From Candidatus Latescibacterota bacterium (GTDB lineage Bacteria; Latescibacterota; UBA2968; UBA8231), in assembly GCA_022827165.1 (NCBI GenBank), contig JAJDTN010000252.1, positions 1 through 10,499 on the forward strand: a stretch of 10,499 nucleotides of DNA, in the 5' to 3' direction. Numbering within the stretch: position 1 is the first letter of the stretch; each line of letters opens with the position of its first letter. Positions 6,368-10,499 of this stretch are shown here, piece by piece. The notes below the pieces were generated by a model. That model did not search any database. It was not told the origin of the DNA and saw nothing but the letters and a program-made list of their open reading frames with translations. Made by a program: the position numbers and the translations under genes.

Positions 6368-7342
6368 ATGAAGCTCACCACTTTCGCCGTCGACAAGCAG
6401 GAGCGCCTCGGCGCCGTCGCCTGCGGCGACCGGATCGTCATCGACCTGGCCGCCGCCGAACGCAGCGCCGCCCGCCGCGAGAAGCGCAAGTCCAGTGCCT
6501 TCTACGGCGACATGATCTCCTTTCTGCAGGCCGGCGCCAAGGGCATGGCCGCCGCCCGCAGGCTCGTGAAGGCGGTGTCGGAGAAACTCGGCGACGAGCC
6601 CAAGGCCGACGGCCGCAGCACCCACCTCCTGGGCCGCGTCAAGCTGCGCGCCCCGGTGCCGAACCCCGCCAAGCTGTTCTGCCTGGCCGGCAACTACCAG
6701 GACCACATCGAGGAGGGCGGCGGCCGCATGGCGGCCCAGGACAAGGAGACGCCGCGGGTCTTCATGAAGCCGCCCACCACGACCGTCGTCGGCCCCGGGG
6801 ACCGCATCCTCATTCCGCCGGTGGCCCGCGCCATCGACTGGGAGGGGGAGCTGGCCGTGGTCATGGGCCGCCGGGGCAAGGCCGTCAAGTCCGCCGACGC
6901 CCTCCGCTACGTGGCCGGGTACACCATCATGAACGACGTATCCGAGCGCCAGCTGGTGATCAAGGAGCGCTCCGCCAGCCGGCCCAAGGACGAGTGGTTC
7001 GACTGGCTCAACGGCAAGTGGCTGGACACGGCGGCGCCGCAGGGGCCGTGGCTGGTCACCACCGACGAGATCCGCAATCCCCAGGACCTCGACATCAGCA
7101 CCTACGTGAACGGCGAGCGCAAGCAGCACAACAACACCGGCCAGATGCTCTACTACGTGGCCGACATCATCGAGTACATCTCGGCGATCATCACCCTGGA
7201 GCCGGGGGACATCATCAGCACCGGCACGATCTCCGGTGTCGGCGCCACCACCGGCACCTTCCTCCAGCCGGGAGACCGGGTCGAGATCGAGATCTCGAAG
7301 ATCGGCGTGCTGAAGAACAACGTGGCCGCCAGCAGGAAGTGA
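6368..7342 (+). CDS. Fumarylacetoacetate hydrolase (FAH) family protein
   Basis: The 324-residue cytosolic enzyme has an N-terminal cap of about 95 residues and a C-terminal FAH fold. Family landmarks are FCLAGNYQDHIEE (104-116; H113, E116), FMKPPTTTVVGPGD (132-145), the acidic metal ligands E159 and E161 in DWEGELAVVMG, and D190 in YTIMNDVSERQ. The end PGDIISTGTISGVG (279-292) and LQPGDRVEIEISKIG (299-313) is also typical. Members hydrolyse, hydrate or decarboxylate 1,3-dioxo or 2-oxo acids (acylpyruvates, oxaloacetate, 2-hydroxypentadienoate-like compounds) with Mg or Mn; the substrate cannot be read from sequence. AGGAGGT at 6352-6358, nine bases before the ATG, fixes the start. It heads an operon: its TGA overlaps the GTG of the next gene. 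A Lys/Arg-rich stretch at 36-41 is a small oddity in the cap. Confidence 0.93.
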   Translation: MKLTTFAVDKQERLGAVACGDRIVIDLAAAERSAARREKRKSSAFYGDMISFLQAGAKGMAAARRLVKAVSEKLGDEPKADGRSTHLLGRVKLRAPVPNPAKLFCLAGNYQDHIEEGGGRMAAQDKETPRVFMKPPTTTVVGPGDRILIPPVARAIDWEGELAVVMGRRGKAVKSADALRYVAGYTIMNDVSERQLVIKERSASRPKDEWFDWLNGKWLDTAAPQGPWLVTTDEIRNPQDLDISTYVNGERKQHNNTGQMLYYVADIIEYISAIITLEPGDIISTGTISGVGATTGTFLQPGDRVEIEISKIGVLKNNVAASRK

Positions 7343-8562
7343 GCGGCGACCCATCGGCCTCGACGGGCCCGGCTCCCGTGGGACTGTGGAGCCGGGCCTT
7401 CGTCGTTCTCTGCGGCCTCTCCTTTCTCGGCGGCTTCGCCACCGCCCCGTACCACTCCCTGCTGCCGGTCTACGTCGACGCCGACCTCGGACGCCTGGCC
7501 CTGTTCACCGGGTACCTGCGCGCCGTCGCCCTCGCCCTGGGCGGCATCTTCGCCATCGTCGCGGGCCGTCTCTGCGACCTGCTGGGCCTCAAGGTCACCC
7601 TCCTCCTCGGCCTCGCTGGCAGCGCCGTGACGGGCCTCGTCTTCCACACCGGCGACGTCCTCCTCCTGACCCTGCTCACCCTCGTGGCGGGGGCCGCCGG
7701 CGGCCCCCTGAGCACCTCGGGCCAGAGCTACCTCATCGCCGCCGCCGGCCCGGCGCGCCTGGGTCTGGGCGGCGCCCTCTACTTCCTCAGCAGCACCCTG
7801 GGGCAGTCCGCCGGCAACCTCGCCACGGGACTGGTCAAGGAGGACTGGAGCTTCGGCCAGATCGGCACGGCCATGGCCCTGCTCTCGGCGGCGGTGGTCC
7901 TGGCGGGGATGCTGCTGCTGCCGTCCACCCCCGTTCGTGAGTCCCGGCGGAGGGCTCCCCGGCTGGCCCTGTGGTCGTCGTACCGGCCGCTGCTAGCGCA
8001 GCGGAACGTGCACCTCCTCGTCGGACTGCGACTGACGATCACCGGCTTCTGGGGCATGGCCAGCCTGGCCCTGCCCCTGCTCGTGTACCGCGCCAGCGGC
8101 TCGGCGGCGACGGCCGCCTTCTACGGGTCCGTGAGCCTCGCCGTGGCCGCTGCCGGCCAGTTGCTCACCGGCCTGCTGCGGGACCGCTTCGGCCGCACCC
8201 GGCCCCTGGTCCTGTCCGCCTCCGGCATCGTCGCCAGCGCCGTGGGCCTGGCCTTCGGCACCGGGTCGGTGACGGCCCTGTTCGTCCTCGGCACGGCCCT
8301 GTCGACGACGGCTTGGGCGGTCTCGGTCCTGGTGCCCGGCCTCATCGACGAGGTGGCTGCCGCCGAGGAGCGGAACCGCCTCGTCGGCCTGGGTCACATG
8401 GTCTGGAGCGGCGCCATGGTCACCGGCAGTGTCGCCGGGGGCTGGCTGGTGGAGGTCGCCCCGCATCTCCCCTTCGCCGTCGGCGCCGTCTCCTCGACGG
8501 TGGGAGCCTTGTGTCTGTGGCGTCTCTGCGTCCGCCTCGACTCTCTCCGGGCGGCGGGGTAG
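7339..8562 (+). CDS. MFS transporter
   Basis: The 407-residue protein shows about twelve hydrophobic helices in two halves split by a basic loop near residues 198-220 (PVRESRRRAPRLALWSSYRP). MFS motif A is visible after helix 2 (GRLCDLLGLK, 76-85) and again after helix 8 (GLLRDRFGRT, 278-287). It is a secondary transporter of the inner membrane; direction and substrate are unknown. The GTG at 7339 overlaps the TGA of the FAH gene by four bases (GTGA), a sign of translational coupling. AGCAGGAA lies directly before it but is closer than usual for a ribosome binding site. GTG 7378 is a possible later start that would still precede the first helix. Placement between two oxo-acid enzymes suggests an organic acid substrate, which is inference. 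Confidence 0.9.
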   Translation: MSGDPSASTGPAPVGLWSRAFVVLCGLSFLGGFATAPYHSLLPVYVDADLGRLALFTGYLRAVALALGGIFAIVAGRLCDLLGLKVTLLLGLAGSAVTGLVFHTGDVLLLTLLTLVAGAAGGPLSTSGQSYLIAAAGPARLGLGGALYFLSSTLGQSAGNLATGLVKEDWSFGQIGTAMALLSAAVVLAGMLLLPSTPVRESRRRAPRLALWSSYRPLLAQRNVHLLVGLRLTITGFWGMASLALPLLVYRASGSAATAAFYGSVSLAVAAAGQLLTGLLRDRFGRTRPLVLSASGIVASAVGLAFGTGSVTALFVLGTALSTTAWAVSVLVPGLIDEVAAAEERNRLVGLGHMVWSGAMVTGSVAGGWLVEVAPHLPFAVGAVSSTVGALCLWRLCVRLDSLRAAG

Positions 8563-8568
8563 CGGAGC

Positions 8569-9708
8569 ATGCAACGGCTCAGGCTGCTGCTGGCCTCGGT
8601 GGCCCACTTCTGCGTCGACTCGTACGCCACCATGCTGGCGCCCCTGCTGCCGCTGGTGATGACGCGCCTGGGTCTCGGCATCGCCGGCGCCGGGTTCCTG
8701 GGCACCCTGGTCACCCTGTGCAGCATCACCCAGCCCCTGCTGGGCCTGTGGGGGGACCGCATGCAGCGCCGCCGGCTGGTCCTCGGGGGGATGGCCATGA
8801 CCGCGGTCTTCACCCCCCTCATGGGGATCGCGCCGAGCTACTGGGTCCTCGTGGGGATCCTCTGGCTCGGCGGCCTCGGCGTCGCCGCCTTCCACCCGCA
8901 GGCGTTCTCCCTGGCCGGCGAGCTGTGCGGCCCCCGGCGCGGCTTCGGCCTGGCCCTGTTCATCTTCGGCGGCACCCTCGGCCTCGGGGTGACGCCTCTC
9001 TGGGTGCGGCCCTTCGCCGAGGCCGCGGGGCTGGAGTGGCTGCCCCTGGTGGGCGTGCCCGGGTTGCTCGTGCTGATCCTGGTCTGGCGGTTCCTGCCCC
9101 TCAACAACCCCCAGGCCGCCGCCCGCGAGGCCGGCGGCACGGCCCCCGCCGGCGACGGCGTCCGCCGGGGCCTGATCCTGATCACCGTGGTCGTCATCCT
9201 GCGCTCGGTCACCGGTCTCTGCTTCGGGATCTTCCTGGCCGTCCTCGCCGGAGAGCGGGGACTGTCGCCGGAGGAAGGAGATCGCTGGCTGGCGATCTAC
9301 AACATCTCCGGCGTTATCGGCGCCCTGCTCTTCGGCTACCTCTCCGACCGCCTCGGCAAGCGCCCCCTGGTCTGCTTCTCCCTGCTGGCGGCCAGCCCGG
9401 CCCTCTTTTTCTTCCTGCAGGCCGAGGGCTTCACCGCCTACCTGCTGCTGGGCGTGGGCGGCGGCTTCCTGCTGGCCTCCAACTCGATCCTCGTCGCCCT
9501 GGCCCAGGAGCTGGCTCCCGGGCGCTCGGGGCTCGCCTCCAGCCTCCCCCTCGGCTTCAGCTGGGGCGTCGCCAGCCTCGCCCTGGGGCCGACCGGGTAC
9601 ATCGCCGACCGCGTCGGACTCTCCCTGACCCTCGAGTGGCTCGCCCTGCTGCCCCTGGTGACCGCCGTGGCCGCCCTCTTTCTTCCGGACCCCTCGCGGC
9701 AGAGGTGA
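8569..9708 (+). CDS. MFS transporter, fosmidomycin-resistance (Fsr)-like
   Basis: The 379-residue protein has about twelve predicted helices. The N-terminal half carries features of the Fsr branch of MFS: an early AHFCVDSYATMLAPLLPLV (12-30), SITQPLLGLWGDRMQRR (52-68, motif A) and GGLGVAAFHPQAFSLAGE (101-118), where AAFHP is the most telling. A second motif A, GYLSDRLGKR, is at 256-265. The central cytoplasmic loop is about 180-198 (PQAAAREAGGTAPAGDG). Fsr proteins are exporters of small acidic compounds such as fosmidomycin, though many relatives in catabolic operons have unknown roles. ATG 8569 lies six bases after the previous stop, with GGAG very close to the start codon, so coupling is likely. 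It does not look like a duplicate of the preceding transporter. Confidence 0.88.
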   Translation: MQRLRLLLASVAHFCVDSYATMLAPLLPLVMTRLGLGIAGAGFLGTLVTLCSITQPLLGLWGDRMQRRRLVLGGMAMTAVFTPLMGIAPSYWVLVGILWLGGLGVAAFHPQAFSLAGELCGPRRGFGLALFIFGGTLGLGVTPLWVRPFAEAAGLEWLPLVGVPGLLVLILVWRFLPLNNPQAAAREAGGTAPAGDGVRRGLILITVVVILRSVTGLCFGIFLAVLAGERGLSPEEGDRWLAIYNISGVIGALLFGYLSDRLGKRPLVCFSLLAASPALFFFLQAEGFTAYLLLGVGGGFLLASNSILVALAQELAPGRSGLASSLPLGFSWGVASLALGPTGYIADRVGLSLTLEWLALLPLVTAVAALFLPDPSRQR

Positions 9709-9726
9709 CGTCCGCGAACCCCTGCG

Positions 9727-9733
9727 AAGGAGA
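9727..9733 (+). promoter_or_regulatory. Shine-Dalgarno deciding a TTG start for the RraA-like gene
   Basis: AAGGAGA is followed by six bases and TTG at 9740-9742. No ATG or GTG lies at a suitable distance in this frame, and the protein family begins at about this point, so TTG is the most likely start codon. Confidence 0.7.
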
Positions 9734-9739
9734 CCGCCC

Positions 9740-10378
9740 TTGTACGAACTCTGGAAACCGATCTACACGGCGCTGGCCGCCGACGTCATGGACGCCCTCG
9801 GGTACCGGGAGCAGGCCCTCGACCACGGCGTCCGCCCCGCCCATCCCGCCAGCTCCTTCGCCGGCCCGGCGGTCACCATCGACGCCCACCGCCACGAGGA
9901 GCCCCACGACGATCCCTACGGACACATCTTCGAAGCCTACGACCGCGTCCGCCCCGGGGACGTGATCCTGGTGGCCACCAACGGCGAGGTGCGCTCCGGC
10001 CTGTGGGGGGAGCTGCTGGCCACGGCCGCCGCCGCCCGCGGCGTCAACGCCGTGGTCACCGACGGTCTGGTGCGCGACGTCCGCCTGATGAACGACATGG
10101 GCTTCCACTGCTTCTGCCGCGGCTTCTCGCCCCTGGACTCGGCGGGGAGGATCCTGCCCACCGGGGTGCAGGTGCCGGTCACCTGCGGCGGCGTCCGCGT
10201 CGAGCCCGGGGACTTCGTCCTCGCCGACTACGAGGGGGTGGTCGTCATCCCGGCGGGGATCCGCGAGCAGGTGCGGACCCGGTGCCTGGAGAAGCTGGAG
10301 GGGGAGAACCGCGTGCGCGACGAGCTCGCCTCGGGGCGCTCGCCGCGGGAGGTCTTCGACGAGTACGGGATCCTCTGA
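9740..10378 (+). CDS. RraA-like family protein (class II oxo-acid aldolase/decarboxylase type)
   Basis: The 212-residue protein has the RraA/HMG-aldolase fold. LAADVMDALG at 12-21 is the family N-terminus, followed by FAGPAVTI (40-47) and VRPGDVILVATNGE (70-83). The active-site block is WGELLATAAAARGVNAVVTD (89-108), then GLVRDVRLM (109-117). It contains the key acid E91, D108 and the R112-D113 pair that in 4-hydroxy-4-methyl-2-oxoglutarate aldolases bind substrate and divalent metal. These residues argue for an active aldolase or oxaloacetate decarboxylase rather than the RNase E regulator RraA, which shares the fold. VEPGDFVLADYEGVVVIP (200s of the gene's 3' third) completes the domain. It starts at TTG 9740, 31 bp after the Fsr-like gene, and is the last gene of the operon. 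The natural substrate is unknown; a 2-oxo acid product, often pyruvate, is expected from the family. Confidence 0.92.
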   Translation: MYELWKPIYTALAADVMDALGYREQALDHGVRPAHPASSFAGPAVTIDAHRHEEPHDDPYGHIFEAYDRVRPGDVILVATNGEVRSGLWGELLATAAAARGVNAVVTDGLVRDVRLMNDMGFHCFCRGFSPLDSAGRILPTGVQVPVTCGGVRVEPGDFVLADYEGVVVIPAGIREQVRTRCLEKLEGENRVRDELASGRSPREVFDEYGIL

Positions 10379-10379
10379 A

Positions 10380-10399
10380 GCCGGCGAGGCCTCGCCGGC
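10380..10399 (+). terminator. Perfect palindrome after the RraA-like gene
   Basis: GCCGGCGAGG (10380-10389) is followed at once by its exact reverse complement CCTCGCCGGC (10390-10399), starting two bases after the TGA. As RNA it folds into a very stable hairpin. There is no T-run on either side, so it is a GC-type terminator by inference. Being symmetrical, it could also serve a gene arriving from the right. Confidence 0.6.
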
Positions 10400-10468
10400 C
10401 CCGGGGACCTCACCGGAGAAAGGCCGCCACGCTGGTGCGAAGCTGCGACGGGCGTGCGCCCGGGGACC

Positions 10469-10499
10469 TCAGCTCCCGGTCGCCAGGGCCGCCTCGAAG
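10469..10499 (-). CDS. Possible 3' end of a convergent minus-strand gene
   Basis: On the minus strand the window edge reads FEAALATGS followed by TGA (10471-10469). Nine codons are too few to identify a protein. The GC-rich third positions and the location of a palindrome just downstream are consistent with a real gene end, but chance is a fair alternative. Confidence 0.25.
   Translation of the reverse strand, partial: FEAALATGS

Noticed and set aside
6056..7354. A 432-codon open frame on the minus strand opposite the FAH gene
   Set aside because: It is an antisense shadow of a GC-rich gene. Its translation lacks family motifs and overlaps the acetyltransferase frame, whereas the FAH frame has intact catalytic residues and an SD.
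7339..9708. The two tandem MFS genes as a recent duplication or a single two-subunit transporter
   Set aside because: Their sequences do not match by eye beyond the generic MFS motifs. Each has a full set of about twelve helices, and only the second has the AAFHP signature.
7971..9965. A 664-codon plus-strand open frame across the two transporters
   Set aside because: The translation is Arg/Pro/Gly-rich without membrane helices. It is an alternate frame of two clear MFS genes and the RraA-like gene.
10400..10471. 13-bp direct repeat CCCGGGGACCTCA at 10400-10412 and 10459-10471
   Set aside because: There are only two copies, GC-rich, with no flanking target-site or repeat-array structure. 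Chance is likely, and one copy spans the putative stop of the partial gene.
1..10499. Defence system, mobile element, CRISPR array or structural RNA gene
   Set aside because: No nuclease, transposase, integrase, reverse transcriptase, regularly spaced repeat, tRNA-like or rRNA-like sequence was seen; all large frames are explained by ordinary metabolic, transport or envelope genes.

Overview
This is a GC-rich (about 70% by eye) bacterial chromosomal segment with densely packed ordinary genes. I see no rRNA, tRNA, CRISPR array, insertion sequence or phage gene. Two gene starts have a strong AGGAGG-type Shine-Dalgarno (SD) sequence, while others have none. Several promoters fit a sigma-70 type -35/-10 layout. 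A WbpD/WlbB-type surface-sugar acetyltransferase and two exported proteins with Sec-type signals fit a Gram-negative envelope. The mix of DUF4838, FG-GAP/VCBS-like repeats, a YugP-type peptidase and DUF502 resembles high-GC environmental lineages (FCB-superphylum-like or planctomycete-like). That placement is inference; no phylum marker is present.

Layout. (A) 1-2950, minus strand: a predicted exported DUF4838 protein (736-2862) with a candidate promoter at 2922-2950, followed by a secreted FG-GAP-like repeat protein (start at 669) that runs off the left edge. (B) 2951-3234: a gene-free spacer with two perfect-stem hairpins. (C) 3235-4826, minus strand: a DUF502 membrane protein, then a YugP-family membrane zinc peptidase. 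(D) 4827-4980: a compact divergent promoter region with two TTGACA-N17-TANNNT promoters, one serving DUF502 and one serving queC; the queC promoter implies an essentially leaderless mRNA. (E) 4981-6269: queC (plus) and a hexapeptide N-acetyltransferase (minus) converge and overlap by 40 bp. (F) 6368-10378, plus strand: a tight four-gene operon of FAH-family hydrolase/hydratase, MFS transporter, Fsr-like MFS transporter and RraA-like class II aldolase/decarboxylase. It ends in a perfect 20-bp palindrome. The last ~30 bases may hold the 3' end of a convergent minus-strand gene.

How the genes may work together. Region F looks like a small uptake-and-breakdown cassette for an unidentified organic (oxo-)acid: both enzymes belong to metal-dependent families that cleave or decarboxylate 2-oxo or 1,3-dioxo acids, and two unlike transporters lie between them. 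Region A looks like an exported pair, perhaps acting on carbohydrate. Regions C-E are housekeeping: membrane maintenance, 7-deazaguanine (queuosine precursor) synthesis and surface polysaccharide modification. I found no clear defence system or mobile element. The items most worth follow-up are the region F operon, the leaderless queC promoter with its mirrored neighbour, and the DUF4838/FG-GAP pair.
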